Shown here piece after piece: positions 1-12,104 of a DNA stretch of 64,000 nt. The stretch comes from Mortierella alpina (taxonomy: Eukaryota; Mortierellomycota; Mortierellomycetes; Mortierellales; Mortierellaceae). The stretch's first letter is position 1. Every line of letters starts with the position of its first letter. The stretch lies in the NCBI GenBank assembly GCA_029449245.1, contig JANATF010000012.1, forward strand, positions 186,001 through 250,000, read 5' to 3'. Made by a program: the position numbers and the translations under genes. The notes under the pieces were generated by a model. That model saw nothing but the letters and a program-made list of their open reading frames with translations. It ran no database searches and had not been told where the DNA came from.

Positions 1-110
1 GTAGCAGAGGTGGCGCGGTGTTGGTTGCTGTCGCTGCCGTCAAAAGCGGTACTGTCCCGGCTCGATTTGAACCCGCCGGGCATATCGAGTTTTTCATTGT
101 CTCGTTGCAT
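1..110 (-). CDS. 5' end of an unrecognised gene, cut by window edge
   Basis: On the minus strand an ATG at 110-108, with A at -3 after an A-rich leader, opens a frame that stays open for all 36 codons to the window edge. The predicted start (MQRDNEKLDMPGG...) is polar and rich in Ser, Asp and Asn, like the disordered N-terminus of a fungal regulatory protein. No domain can be recognised from so short a piece. It could be a chance open frame; the good start context and lack of stops are the only support. Confidence 0.4.
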   Translation of the reverse strand, partial: MQRDNEKLDMPGGFKSSRDSTAFDGSDSNQHRATSA

Positions 111-1047
111 GTTTTTTTCTGATACGCCTCTTAAAGGGGCTGTGAGCTGAAATGGAAATGGGTTGGAACAAGGTTGACTTGCAGAAATAAGTGAAGTGGG
201 TGTGCTGTGTTTGGTGCTGTGTTTGGGTCTGTGTAATATTTACAAGGTCTGTGAGAAGAGGGAGTAGTAAAGTGTGGATGCGAAAAGAGATTGTGGGGGG
301 TCTAGCAAATTTTATAGCGAAACAGCCCTTAGATCTCGTCAACATGGGATCACCATCACGGACACTACTGACGACAATTTTTTTCTGCAAGTGAAACAGG
401 ACACACCAATTGATTGGTTTCCAGGAACGCGGGTGCCACCACAGAGGCCAAGCGTTGTTTTTCCACTTCATGCAACATTCGACAATTTCGCAAGGCTGTC
501 CGCTGACGAGAGGCACAATGACGCTCCCTGCTGTCACGATTTCGCGCGCTGCCGCTGGTCAGTGCGGATCTTGCAGAGTTGTAAGCTTTGACCCTTTCAG
601 TTTTTGGATCCTCGTTAGAGTGAATTTCTATAACAACGACAACAGGCACCAATGGACAGCGACATCTAATGCCCTGCCTGCATGACTTCGTCCTTGCTTT
701 ATAACCATGCGCACTCAACATTCACTTGGCATGAGCCCTTGTTCTCACGGCGCCTCACCGGATGCCACTGCCGTACATATGGAATTTACAGCTGTCTATC
801 CCGATAGGTGTCAACAATTCTTGTATAAAAGAACCCACAACGACCACCTTTTCCTCTACCACTTTGTACCACCCACTTGCGCACATGCTAAGCCGTGCGC
901 CTGCCGCTATAGTTCAAACTCAACACAACTGTCGCGTCGCGCCAGCTGAAAGATACACACAATACAAGGAAGAGAAAAATCCAAAGGTATATTTTACAGC
1001 GTAGCAGCTAACTATCAATCAAACAAGGCAAGCGGTTGCTTCTAATC
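111..1047. other. intergenic, nothing recognised
   Basis: Between the edge gene and the 3' end of the OPT transporter. Only short overlapping frames with no family resemblance are present. The OPT 3' UTR and the promoter of the edge gene must lie here. Confidence 0.5.
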
Positions 1048-3322
1048 CTAAGCAGCTGGTTTCGGCATGGGTGTGACAGGGTAGTATGGCTTTCTCTCCA
1101 GTGGGCACAAGTCAGTGCGAGTACCCCACCACTCGACCATGGTGGCATCGCGGAGGGTAAAGATGAAGAACGACAACAAGACCATGAATGCACAACCTGC
1201 ATCAAAGGCTGCGGACATGACATAGGTGAAACGCAGATGCCAATCAGGGTGATAACGACGAGCAAAGAACTGGAACATGAATCCAACCGCCAGCCAGTTG
1301 GTGTAGTGGTAAGCCTGGGCTGGAGGCATCATACCGGTTGCAGCCAACAAGACGGGGATATGGACGTACTCCAGGAATGAGTTGGGGTAGGCCTTCTTCA
1401 AATAGTAGAATGGGATGGGGAGGATAAAACCGATCAGGAAGAAGTAGTTGATGGCATTGTAGATCGACGTAGATCCGAACATCTTGTTGGGCGAGATGAC
1501 ACCCCAGATGACCGAGGCTGAGTAGAAGGTCGTGGCAGAGGGGCAGGAAAAGAGGGCATTATCCTCAGTGCAGACGTGCTCCTGGGTCTTCAACAGCCAA
1601 TTGGCAGTCAATAAGTTGACGAGGCCGGCAATAACGGTTCCAACGAGCTGGGCCCAGAACATATTGCGGGGAGGGATCTTCATGTAGTGTCCCAATTTGA
1701 GATCACCAGTGAAGATCATAGCCTGGGCCATGGAAATGTAGCCAAGAGTCTTGAAGGTAACATTCGCGATGGGGCGACCGGGGAGGATGTAACCGACAAC
1801 ATACTCGGTGATGATGTTGAGGCCAGGCTGTTGGTTGGTGATGGCTTGGATCAAACCGACTGGCAGGGCAAAGAAGGCGGAGAGACCAACTGCCAAGAGA
1901 ACGCCCCACCAGGGCAACTTGTAATCCCAGACCTCGCAGGTGATGACGGCAACGGCAGTCATGATGACGAACAAAGCGGCGTACCACCAGTCTGGCACCT
2001 CAGGGTAAGCCTGCATCAGCCTGTGGTGGACATCCTCAGAGTGTTCGCGCGACTGCTTCCACTGGGCAACCAACTTGTGGCGATGGTACAACCAGGTGTG
2101 AGTGACCATGGAGGCCAAGCCAGCAAAGCCGATGCCATAGGTTAAGGCAAAGAAGGTCGAGATATAAAGAGGGCCGTAAGCGGCGTACTTGGCCTCGTCC
2201 AAGACATTATTGGTCATGACCTCAGAAGTGTTATACGTCTGACCGTTGCCGCGGAAAAGCTTGGATGTGAGAATGGGGAAGTGCTTGGCATCCCACAAGT
2301 TTGTGTAGTAAGCAATAGGGACCATGATCCATGCAATGAGGATGAATCCCATGCCGATGTTGACCTGGGCCCACCAGGGGACAATCAAAGGAGAACCCAA
2401 GAAACTAATAATGTTGTTCCAATCAAGGGAGATGGCACCGAATCCTAGACCGCCAGCGCCGGTGATCTGGGACAGGACCAGGTTGTCGGGCTTGATCCAG
2501 CAGATCCAAGCAATGGAGCTGATGACGGGGAACAGGAAGCCAGGAATCCACTGGTAGAGGAACATGGCGAGGGTGGCGACCAAGAAGAACTTGAAGCGCG
2601 TCCACTGACCAGGGGCAAGCTCCTCCTCTTTGTGAAGAGTGTTGAACAACGCAACCTGCACCAAGTTGGCAGGCCAGATCATGGCAGCGGGGTAGACAAG
2701 GTAGCGACGGAGGACACCAGCCATACCGTAACCCAACATCTGGGTGCAGAGAATCAGTAGGAAATTGGCAAGGAAACCAAAGTCCTCATTGTAGAAGACC
2801 TTCTGGATGACAGTGATATCGACGGCATAGGCGGTACCACCAGCGCAGTTGGCGGTCAGAGACACCAAGACGTGCTCCTTGATGGAGAAAGGACCAGGGT
2901 TCAGACGACCAGCGGGGAGAACTTGAGCCATGAATTTTCCAAAGGGATATGACAGAAGCTGAATAACCAACGTTGAGATGGTCATGGGTTGAGTGCGGAA
3001 CCAGCTGTAATGTGGACAAGACAGGTAGGCATTGATCAAAGGTTTGTCGTTTTTTCCATCCTATCCTCCGATCGCAAACAGGAGGCAACACTTACAAGAA
3101 CTGGTTGAAGAAGGAAAGAATAACAGAGAAAACAACAGCCATGACCCAGAAGCGGAAGGTCATGACGGGAATGGAAGGATCATCCTTGTTGGATACGATG
3201 GCAGCAACCTCGGGAATAGGGGAGTTTTCATCCTCCTCAAGGTCAACAGACGACCGTTCGATATCGAACTTGTCGTCGATGAACTCCTTCTCACCGGTAT
3301 ATTCTATTTTCTGTTCAGACAT
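1048..3322 (-). CDS. OPT family oligopeptide transporter
   Basis: Two exons, 3322-3096 and 3004-1048, encode 727 aa; the 91-bp intron (GTAAG...CAG) restores the OPT segment reading SFFNQFFWFRTQPM. OPT proteins are proton-coupled importers of small peptides, glutathione-like compounds or metal chelates, usually at the plasma membrane. Visible family marks are the pre-TM1 motif SPIPEVAAIV (about residues 34-43), QLLSYPFGK after TM2 and NPGPFSIKEH shortly after, followed by many hydrophobic segments. The length fits fungal OPTs (700-900 aa). The acidic cytosolic N-terminus of about 50 residues is normal for the family. Substrate cannot be told from sequence. The ATG at 3322 is the only in-frame start before the conserved N-terminus. 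Confidence 0.95.
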
Positions 3323-5547
3323 GCTGATGAGCAGTTGTCTCTGTGGGATGATGTGTGACGGATGGACTCTGTCGGGTCCGAGGGAGAGGGTGAGAAGACA
3401 AAAAGTTCGTCAAGTAGGGAGGTGCAAAGAGGATGGTACTGGGACGAGGAGACAAACAAGTTCGGGAGGCCGTCTCCTCTTTATAATGGCCCGCTTTGAG
3501 CAAGGTGGATGGACTTTCCTTACCGATCCTGTGAGGATGAGCATTTTCCGACCAAAGTAGGCTTTACCTCTGGTTGGTTGGACTTGTGCGAGCCAATAGG
3601 GCCAATCGACATTGGTACCTTCGATAAAGTTGGCAGATATTGGCTCCTGGGAACAATGCCAGGATACACAGCGCCTCTAAACCCTCATTCTCACTTGAGG
3701 AGCTTCTCACGAAAGGAGGCGATACTGGAACAGGTTTCAGGCGTCAACATTACCATCGTCTTGAGCGCGCTTCGTTTCGTTGTCAGTATACTTGTCAGGA
3801 TTAGCCTATAGCTGATCAACCACTGACGCCAGATGCCCTGCTTGCCTGCAGTGTGCCTTTGTGCTCTGTACTCAAGTTTATGCAGTGACACAGATTACAT
3901 ACACTTGCAGTATGTTTACGTGGGTGTGCACAGAAGGGCTCTTGCATACAGTGCTGAACATAAACGACGACGTTTTTTTGTTGATTTGTTTTGAGTGCAT
4001 TGGGAGAGATTCTATCGCTTTTGTTGAGATGGGCGCTGATCCCGGAGTTTTGTGTTCCCTGGAGTAAACAAGCGGACGGATTTTACCCGGGGTTACTTTT
4101 TACTGCATACAACGCTCCACACCTCATTAAAGAGGTCGATCCGTTGCTTCGGAAGCCGTTGATCTGGTGAGCGCAGCGCGTATGTTTAGAGAAAAGACAT
4201 CGGTCCATATTACAGGCACTGTCAGAGCGAGAATGTACCACAAGCCAACGGTCCGGAGTGTTTGACCGAGAGCGTATGAACCTTTTCGAAAATGCACGTT
4301 ACAGTCTGCTTCAGACTGGCGCTTCAAAGACCTCAGAACCGTGCTTCTAGCCACTCGGATGGGATCCGAGCGAGGTCTTGACAGCCAGGGAAAATCTGTT
4401 GTCTCCACAATATATGATTCATTACGGTTTCCTGCTTGCGTGTGATAGTCTGTTGGACCGGGACTTGAATATGATAGGAGAGGAATGGCTATGAGGGACA
4501 AGAGGGTGAAGTGAGCACTCAGCCTACAAGTATAGTCTATAGACTACCGTACATGGTTACGACATCAAACTGCTTTTCTTCAGTGGAGAGAGTATAGTCT
4601 ATGTACTTTGACTGGCGATAAAGTCAAGAAGACGCCTGGGGATTCGACAGGGAGCGAATCGGACCTGCTCCTGCGTCCTTGGACATCATTGAGGATAGTT
4701 TGGGAAAAATTAGTGCGTACACCTGAGATCGAATTACTCAGATTGGCCATGAGTGCACGCGAGCAGTTGGCTGTTGGAATATCCCGTGGATAAGTTCGTT
4801 CTCCGCGTTTGCTCATCACGATGCATTCAAGGGACTATCGGGCCGTGAGTAATTATAGTTCACTCTAACAAGTCCATGGCAACTTCGCTATAGTATAGAT
4901 GCCTTCACATCAGCTTCTTGAAGCGTTGTCGATTCGTTGGACTTTTGTTGTGACATCACAAAGAGCGGGGCGCAAAGCCATGGAGCATCGCTGTACTGAC
5001 GGCCCTCAACATTTAGCAGGAATATCACTCGATTGGGTCTCCCAGGTAATGACGATGTGCCATCGGTGAGCCGGTTCATTTGAGAAAGGAAGGAGCAGAA
5101 GTTCTGTACTTTAGCAATTAGCAGATGACTGAGATGAGATGAGACGGGACAAAACAGAGTTTTCAGTCATGATTCGGTTCAACTTCCGGCAATACAAGTG
5201 CTCCTGTGAAAAAGCCTTGAACAGTCAAGTTGCCCAATGGGCTTTCGAGTGCCATTCCCAAGCGCCATCCTAAAAACATACGTTGCTATTACTGCATCTT
5301 CCGCTTCCGGAAGGAGGTTGCTCAGTTGGAGAGCTGTATCATGATCCGACTATACCGCTCGCTTTAGCGAAGGCACCCGTTATAGCTCAACCTCGCTCAA
5401 CCCCGTCGTGCCTAGCCTCATTTGATAAAGGAATGGCGCGCAAGTTGTGTCAATGCTGTGGGAAAAGTAAAAATGAAGCGAAAAATACCTGCATTGTTTA
5501 AGGCACGGAATTATCATTTTACTGTCTAACACGGCCAACGCGGCCGA
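3323..5547. other. 2.2-kb intergenic region
   Basis: Separates the 5' end of the OPT gene from the 3' end of the NTA1-like gene. It should hold the OPT promoter (the first few hundred bases above 3322) and the NTA1 3' UTR. Short frames such as the one at 3509-3811 have no recognisable content. I see no repeat or RNA gene. Confidence 0.5.
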
Positions 5548-7125
5548 TTACAGATCAATTTCTGTCTGCAAAATCCCTTCTTTGTCTGACGGTAGGCCGG
5601 CAAGCAGCGTCGGCCCTGATTTGCCTAATCTAAGTACGCAGGAACTGCCAACGAACAAATTACCTAGGCACGACCGGACCACAAATGAGGAGCGGTGTCA
5701 CATTTAAAAGGTTAGCGCGACCCCATAAGAAGCACAGCATAGGACTCAAGAGTGCGATTGAGAGTAACAAGCCCATACCAGCTTCTGTTCCGATTCTGTT
5801 GGCGACAACCATGATTGTCTCCTGGGAAGGTACTTGTGTTTGGCTATAAAACGGATTCATGCGCACGGCCCAATAGTTTACAGTGTCATATTGGAGTTCC
5901 AATGCTTGTCTTTCGAGTTCCTCCTCATCCTCTTCGTCCTCCCAGTCGTCGTCACTGTCCTCGTCCTCATCCTCATCACCCGCAGCCAGCCCTGCACTCT
6001 CTGTCGCCTTGTCAGCTCTAGCCTTGGACTTTGCAGATTTTGGTTTGGGTTCGACCTTCTCTTTTTTAGGGGCTTCCTCACCCTTGTTCCAAGCCATTGA
6101 GCACAGAACCAGGTTGGACTTTTGAGCGAGATGGTAGTTAGAGAATTCGAAAGCCGCGAAGGGCGCCTTAAACTGGTACGGATTGACGTCCATGCAAATG
6201 CCAAATCCGACCTAAGTTCCAGTAGATTAAAGGCAATTGACGTTTCAGACCCTGAATCTTCAGCTTATGTGATCGAGACATGGATGCACATTCCAAGGTA
6301 AAATTTACCTGGCCCAGCCCTTTCACAGGTAGTGACTGAAATGCTGGTCCTTCCTCGGCCCAATTCTCGTCTGTATAGTACAAAAAGTGCTTGGCATAGG
6401 TCGTAAGAACATCACCCTCGGGCGAGACAAAACACACAGAGTTATAAAACTCTTCATGGAATTGGTCCGCTTTGTTGATGATCCTCTTTTCTGGATAGCC
6501 GACCTGAACATGTGCATTCAAGCGAAGGGCTATAGAACAACGAGTCTTTAAATTAGTAAGAAAAGGAGGTTTTCTGCGTACAGCAACTTGCAAGCGTATA
6601 GGCCGTATTTTCTACCTTGCATTTTGGCCCACTGAACACTAGGCCCTGTCTCTGCGTCTTCCAAGTAAGGCCGGATATGATCCTTGCTCGTAAATACGTA
6701 CCCTAGTTTTTCAATTGATGAGTTCCAGGGGGCGTTATAGACTTGTCAAATTACAATAGCGTCCGACCAAGTGCGCAGTGTCAGGCCTTTCATACCCGTG
6801 AATGCCATCTCGGGGAGCACCAACACGTCTACATCCTCGGGTTGGAGGCTATTTGGAATTACAATAAGATTACAGACTACTCAGTCTTGGGATGTCCTTG
6901 ATAAAATACAGCAACACGCACTTGCAAGTACGTAGACAGTTTCCAACTCACTGTGCGATCATGGAACTGGCATGATCTATGTTGCGTTGGACCTCCCCTA
7001 GAAGCGGCTCCAACTGTACGCAGACTGTTCGCGGTGATGAGAAAGAAAGCGTTAGTGCTACCAACAGAGGCTTCCGGCAGCCATGAGCTTTGCAATGTTG
7101 TCAAGAGAGGACTACCAATCTTCAT
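5548..7125 (-). CDS. NTA1: protein N-terminal amidase, NTA1-like (nitrilase superfamily)
   Basis: Seven exons give 330 aa: 7125-7116, 7024-6952, 6848-6796, 6702-6616, 6529-6309, 6211-5779 and 5663-5548. Each junction is GT-AG and keeps the frame. Nta1 deamidates N-terminal Asn and Gln to Asp and Glu, feeding the Arg/N-degron pathway. The start MKIVCVQLEPLLGEV is the usual nitrilase opening. The Glu-Lys-Cys triad is visible as LPEMAFTG (about residue 40), the Lys of AKHFLYY (about 110) and the Cys of GFGICMD (about 152). VGYPEK and the C-terminal FVGSSCVL also match the family. After SMAWNK there is a Lys-rich then strongly acidic insert of about 55 residues ([19 protein letters not shown]) before the conserved LQYDTVNYW region. 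It is shorter than yeast Nta1 (457 aa). The gene is divergent from the NDUFAF2-like gene. Confidence 0.9.
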
Positions 7126-7383
7126 GCGAACGTGCTTGTCTAGAAGGGGAATGGGACAGGGGAAATGCCCTTGTCGAGCACGAGCGAATAGGGATGAGGA
7201 GCGATGCACCCGCGCGCTCCCTTTGCGCAAATAGCCTTTATGGCGCAGCTGCCGGGTTCTGGTGGCTTTCTTAGGAGCAGTCCCGGGAGTCGCCCATTGG
7301 ATCTCGGACATTCGGACGCGAGTGAATCATAGCATAGTCCAACAGCATTCATTCATTCAGAGCACCTCTCACTGTCAGTACCA
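7126..7383. promoter_or_regulatory. bidirectional promoter region, NTA1 / NDUFAF2
   Basis: Only 258 bp separate the divergent start codons at 7125 (-) and 7384 (+), so both promoters and 5' leaders must share this segment. I do not see a clear TATA box, and no factor-binding site can be assigned by eye. Confidence 0.6.
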
Positions 7384-8360
7384 ATGGCCAGCCTCTCCTT
7401 TGCACGACGAATCGCCCTCTCTTTCAAGGCGCTCTCTCCAGGAGGCGGGCGGAGACTGATCGGCAAGGATTTCGAAGGAAATCTTTACTTTGAGAAACCT
7501 GATCCCAATGGTAATGGTGTGGCGCTTCAAGTTGGCAGAGGAGCCCTATCGTTTCAGATATCATTCATCATCGATACGACTTGTAGTATTGTTTCTTTTG
7601 TCTCCAATGATTGACTAATAACGATCACTTCGTGTATTTCTTCTAGGCGGAAGATGGCCCCGCAGGACCGTAGAGCTGGCCAACCCGGAGCTCTCGGAGG
7701 CCAACTACGACGACGCCAACATTGCAGGTAACCGCTCTTTTCTTGGAGTCTGAAAGGAAGCCTGATCAAACAGTATATGGAATGAGAGTCCCAAACCTTT
7801 GTCTTTTATAGCGCTCTGATGATCTGACTGGGATTTAATTACTCGTGTTGATACAGTACAATGGCAATCATGGCTCAGAAATACTCGTCCGGATGCACCG
7901 ACAATTGCCGAGATCCAAAGAGATGAAGCTAGAAAGCAACTGACTGTTGCCAGGGCTAAGGTCTTGGATCAGGCCTGGCAGGACCGGAAGGCAGAGTTGG
8001 CACTTGAGCAGGCTCAAGGCCGGCAGGCAATATTGGGATTGAACTCAGCCTCATCATCAGGGAACAAGGAACAGCCAGAATCAGAAACGATAGGCACATT
8101 GGGATCATTACCAGAAGAGGATGAAGCGACCAAAAGTGCAGCTAGGAAGCAGATTGAGGAAAGAGAGGCTGCTCGCAAAGGTAGACTGTCGATTTACATG
8201 CATTATTTCATCCGCCTGCAGTGCGTTCCCTCTTGAGTGAGATACTCATGTAGTCTTTGTGCATGCTTTTTTTATATTAGCTGGATTCAAGCCTCAAGTG
8301 CAGCAGGGTGATACGTTCGAGCCTCAAGCCTGGTCGCCTACGGCCGCTCGGCGCCGATGA
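7384..8360 (+). CDS. NDUFAF2: NDUFAF2/mimitin-like complex I assembly factor
   Basis: Four exons (7384-7510, 7647-7727, 7857-8180, 8281-8360) encode 203 aa. The protein belongs to the NDUFA12/NDUFAF2 (B17.2) family, whose assembly member helps complete the peripheral arm of mitochondrial complex I. Seen in sequence: KALSPGGGRRLIGKDFEGNLYFE near the N-terminus (family motif around residues 16-38), then GGRWPRRTVEL and VQWQSWLRNTRPDAPTI, the classic B17.2 sequence. A charged helical C-terminal half ends in GFKPQ...FEPQAWSP, which favours the NDUFAF2 assembly-factor branch over the structural subunit NDUFA12. The final exon codes only for that tail. It stands first in a same-strand run with TMEM242-like and NAR1 genes. 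Confidence 0.88.
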
Positions 8361-8461
8361 ATAAAATGAATCGAGCATCGAGCAATTATCACCTGACTTA
8401 CGATTTCGAAGAAAAAAACTGTTTAAAAGAAAGGCAGGGAACGCCGGTCATTTTCATTACC

Positions 8462-9393
8462 ATGTCCTCGACGGAATCCTCCATGTCTAATACAGCAGCA
8501 CAGGCAGGGATCGATGCCGGATGCTCGGAGACAGGAGCAGTCGGAGCAAAGGTGGTATCTTCTAGTCCACCTAGCACCCAATTCACGAATGGGCTTCTCA
8601 TAGCTTCCGGAGCTGCCTTTATGACTGGTATCTTTGGATCGCTTTGGTACCAGGGACGGCAGGAGAAACGCAAAGGCATTAGTATGTCCAACACTCACTC
8701 TTTTTGTAAACCTTGAACAAAGGTGGATGTGAACGTGCCTGATAGCCGATGCCTCTACCTACAAAAATCGCTGATCCGCTTCAATCACTGTTTGCCTAGA
8801 TCGTGTGGCAAGTGGAACGCCTGCTGGACCTAGTCTTCAATCCCTGAACGATCTCAAGATGGCGGAGGCACTACTGAAGGAAGGCAGGATGCTTGGACTC
8901 AAGGCCTTTGCGATCTCAACAACATTGTGTGTCTCAGGCGCCGTGTTGGTGGTTGGAGGAGCACGCTGGGCACTGGATGTGGAAACTGTAAGGGAATAGA
9001 TCTGGAGGGTCGTCGCTCCCAGCTGTTGTACTCGACAAGTTTGAGTGCCCCGGATCGCTGTCCCTAACCGATGAGTTATATTTTTTTTTCTCTTGATTCT
9101 AGATACCCGAGTTCTCGGCAAAGATGCGGGAGCTGTTTCCAAAACAGAAGACCAAGTTTGTTGATGCTGTCGTGGAGGCAGATCGATCTGTATTCGGGAG
9201 GAAATCTGCGTCTGGACAAGGAGCATCAATCAACTCCACAATACCTGGATCGACCTCTGACGAGGAAGGAGACCTGGATCATGAGGAGGATAGCAATATC
9301 TTAGGGCGAATTGAGCGGGAGCTTCGGCGCCTCGAGTCCGAGGAGGTGACAGCATCGACCGCGACAGCACCAGAATCATTGCCATCCAAATAA
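8462..9393 (+). CDS. TMEM242: TMEM242-like mitochondrial inner-membrane protein
   Basis: Three exons (8462-8681, 8800-8987, 9103-9393) encode 232 aa. Two hydrophobic segments (about 43-60, GLLIASGAAFMTGIFGSLWY, and about 106-125) flank a short loop, followed by FSAKMRELFP, which closely resembles the FRSKMQSIFP stretch of animal TMEM242. In animals that protein assists assembly of the ATP synthase c-ring and of complex I. The match is from memory of the family, so the function here is inference. The fungal protein has an extra Ser-rich N-terminus and an acidic C-terminal tail of about 80 residues. It starts 101 bp after the NDUFAF2-like stop. The ATG at 8462 was chosen because it is the nearest to the conserved part and follows the upstream gene's stop. 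Confidence 0.75.
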
Positions 9394-9887
9394 CATCTTC
9401 TTTGTACTTTTCCGTTTGCGACCGCCTGGGCCGAACAGAACCGCGCTGCCTGACTTGTAAATCAACTGGATCTGGTGAAGCCGATGTATACTTGCAGTAA
9501 CCGCGGCTGTTGACAGTGTTGCGGAGAAAAGAGGACGCACTGGGCTGAGTGGAGGTGCTTCTCGGCGTGGTCCCCCGCATGGAGTGCCAGGCTCCATTTT
9601 TTTTCAAGCCACGAGGGTGAAGCAGAGTGCGGGCAGACACACAGCACATAAATCCAAAAAAAAAAGCCGAGGTGTCTTTTCCTCTCTCATTGACAATCAC
9701 CCATTCTTGCCCTGCCCAAACACATTGCCTGTCCCGTGCCGCCCTCTCGTTCCCTCAGTCTCTGCTCTTCACTCTTCAGTCCCGCCCTCCTGGATCCCTG
9801 CATTACGCTGTGCTTTCGTGAACACTCAAGCGCATTGTGTGCCAGTTTGATTCCACCTCGCCGAACACATTCTTCACTTTCAAAGCA
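9394..9887. promoter_or_regulatory. intergenic, TMEM242 3' end and NAR1 promoter
   Basis: A 494-bp gap with a pyrimidine-rich stretch at about 9675-9800 just upstream of the NAR1 start, as seen before other genes in this window. Nothing else is recognisable. Confidence 0.45.
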
Positions 9888-12104
9888 ATGGCATTCTCTG
9901 GAGCATTGACCCTCTCGGACTTGAACGACTTCATCTCCCCATCGCAGGCTTGCATCAAGCCCGTCGAGGTGGCCAAGACCTCCGAGACTCAGGTGCGCAA
10001 GGTGTCATCTCTACTTTTTCCATGCTCAGTAACACTAGACCGAGCGCAGCGGTTTCCAACGGGTTCTCCGTCCTCATTTTTTTTTTTGTGTTCATGACTA
10101 ATCCACCTGTTTTTTTTTGTATGTTGCCGTATCTTTCAGGGTGCTATCAAAGTTGACACCAGTGGATCTTACTATGAAGTATCCCAAGATGGATCGGAGA
10201 CCAAGCTCGAGACCGCTACCATCAGTCTGAATGATTGCCTAGCATGCAGGTAGACTAGACCGCCCTCTTTCCGCCGAATCGGAAACGGAGATCGACTCGA
10301 GATCGGATCTTTTAACCCTTCTGCCTCCCTTCTCCCCGTATTTACCATCTAGTGGCTGTATTACTTCGGCTGAGAGTGTTCTGGTCACACTTCAGTCCCA
10401 GGAAGAACTGTACAGCATCTTGAAGCAGAACAAGATTGCGATCGAGGTACTTGAAAAAAAACAACACAAAAGATAAGATGGAAATATGCCAGGTAGATCA
10501 AGTATGCTGATGATTTCATTCCTCGGATTTTTTTCCCCTTGCTTTGTGCAACATCAGACAAACGATCCTAGCACACATCGCACAGTCGTAGTGTCCATCT
10601 CTCCTCAGACACGAGCCTCGTTTGCTGCTAAATACAACCAAACCCCACTACAGGTCGCTCGTAAACTGACCTGGTTCTTCAAGAACCTGGGTGTGCATTC
10701 GATCTTTGACACGTCCTTTTCCAGAGACCTGGCGCTTCTTGAGACTGGACGCGAATTCGTGGATCGATACAGGAAAGCCCTGGCCAAGGGTGTCATTAAA
10801 GCGTCTGCGCCTGCGGCAGGTGGAATGGACATTGACGCAGAGGAAGCAGCGCCCAAAGCACCGAGGAAGAGGATCATCAGGAGAGGAGCAGCTAATGATG
10901 AACCAGCAGTGGCAGTCGAGACCGAGAGTGCTATGCCCATGCTTGCCTCAGCCTGTCCAGGTAAACCAGATGACCCTACACTTTTCCGAGGATTGAAACA
11001 AGAAAAATGATATTGATGCCACTAGTTTTCTTTATTGATCGTAGGATGGATCTGTTACGCAGAAAAGACCCACGGATACATGCTCCCTTATGTCAGCGAG
11101 ACCAAATCTCCTCAGCAAATTATGGGCTCGATGGTTAAAAACCATTTCGGTTCCCAGCTTGGACTCACGTAAGGAAATCTCAAGTGCATATGCGATCATT
11201 CATTCATTCTTGGTTAGAAATGATCCATGCGATATAGTGTGGCCTTATGTCCCAGATGAAGTATTAATACTCATTCCCTCCCTATCTTGCTATTGTTGTT
11301 ATTAGCCCCGATCAAATATACCACGTTTGTGTGATGCCCTGCTATGACAAAAAGTTGGAGGCTTCACGATCAGATTTTTACTCGGACCTCTACAAGACAC
11401 GGGATGTGGACTGTGTGATCACGTCCACAGAGGTCGAAAAGATGTTTATAGAACAAGGACAAACCGACATGAGTGTTTTCGGAGAGATGAACCTTGACCT
11501 TGGGTACAACTCTGTGATCAAGGACTCTGTAACTGGCATGGATCAAGGCTTGGTCGGTGCGAGCGGCAATGCCTCCGGCGGATTCTTGGAATACGTGATG
11601 CAGTATGCTGCCCGGGAGCTGTTTGGAATCGAAGGCGTTGATGTGGACAGGAACGTTGGTGTTGAGGTCAAGGTTGTCAGGAATGCAGATTTCAGGGAGG
11701 TTACTTTGGAGCGACCAGCAACGGGCGAGGTTCTACTCAAGTTTGCAGCAGCTTACGGATTCAGGAATATCCAGAATTTGGTCCGGAAGGTCAAGACCGG
11801 GAAATCACCATATCATTTCGTGGAGGTGATGGCTTGCCCCTCCGGATGTATCAATGGAGGCGGACAATTAAAGCCCGCAGGAGACAATTATGCAACGGTT
11901 TCTTTGAAGGATTGGATTGCGCAGGTCGAGCATCAATATCGGAGCGGTGCTCTTGCCCGTAAGCCGGAGGAAAACCCGCTGTTGGAGCAGTTGTATCGTG
12001 AATGGCTGGGAGGAGTGGACACACCCAAGGCAAGAGAACAGCTGAGGACAGGATACCATGCTGTCGAGCAAAACCTGGTGAACCCCTTGGCTGTCAAGTG
12101 GTAG
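9888..12104 (+). CDS. NAR1: cytosolic Fe-S cluster assembly factor NAR1/CIAO3
   Basis: Six exons (9888-9992, 10140-10249, 10353-10446, 10558-10960, 11045-11168, 11306-12104) encode 544 aa. Nar1 is an iron-only hydrogenase-like protein that links early cytosolic Fe-S assembly to the CIA targeting complex serving cytosolic and nuclear apoproteins. Both cluster sites are visible: an N-terminal set (Cys of SQACIKP, then DCLACSGC) and the hydrogenase-like set [26 protein letters not shown] and [26 protein letters not shown] is also typical. The chain ends in Trp (LAVKW); a C-terminal Trp is conserved in Nar1 and used in contact with the targeting complex. A basic and acidic linker at about 150-200 is longer than in yeast. 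Confidence 0.96.
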
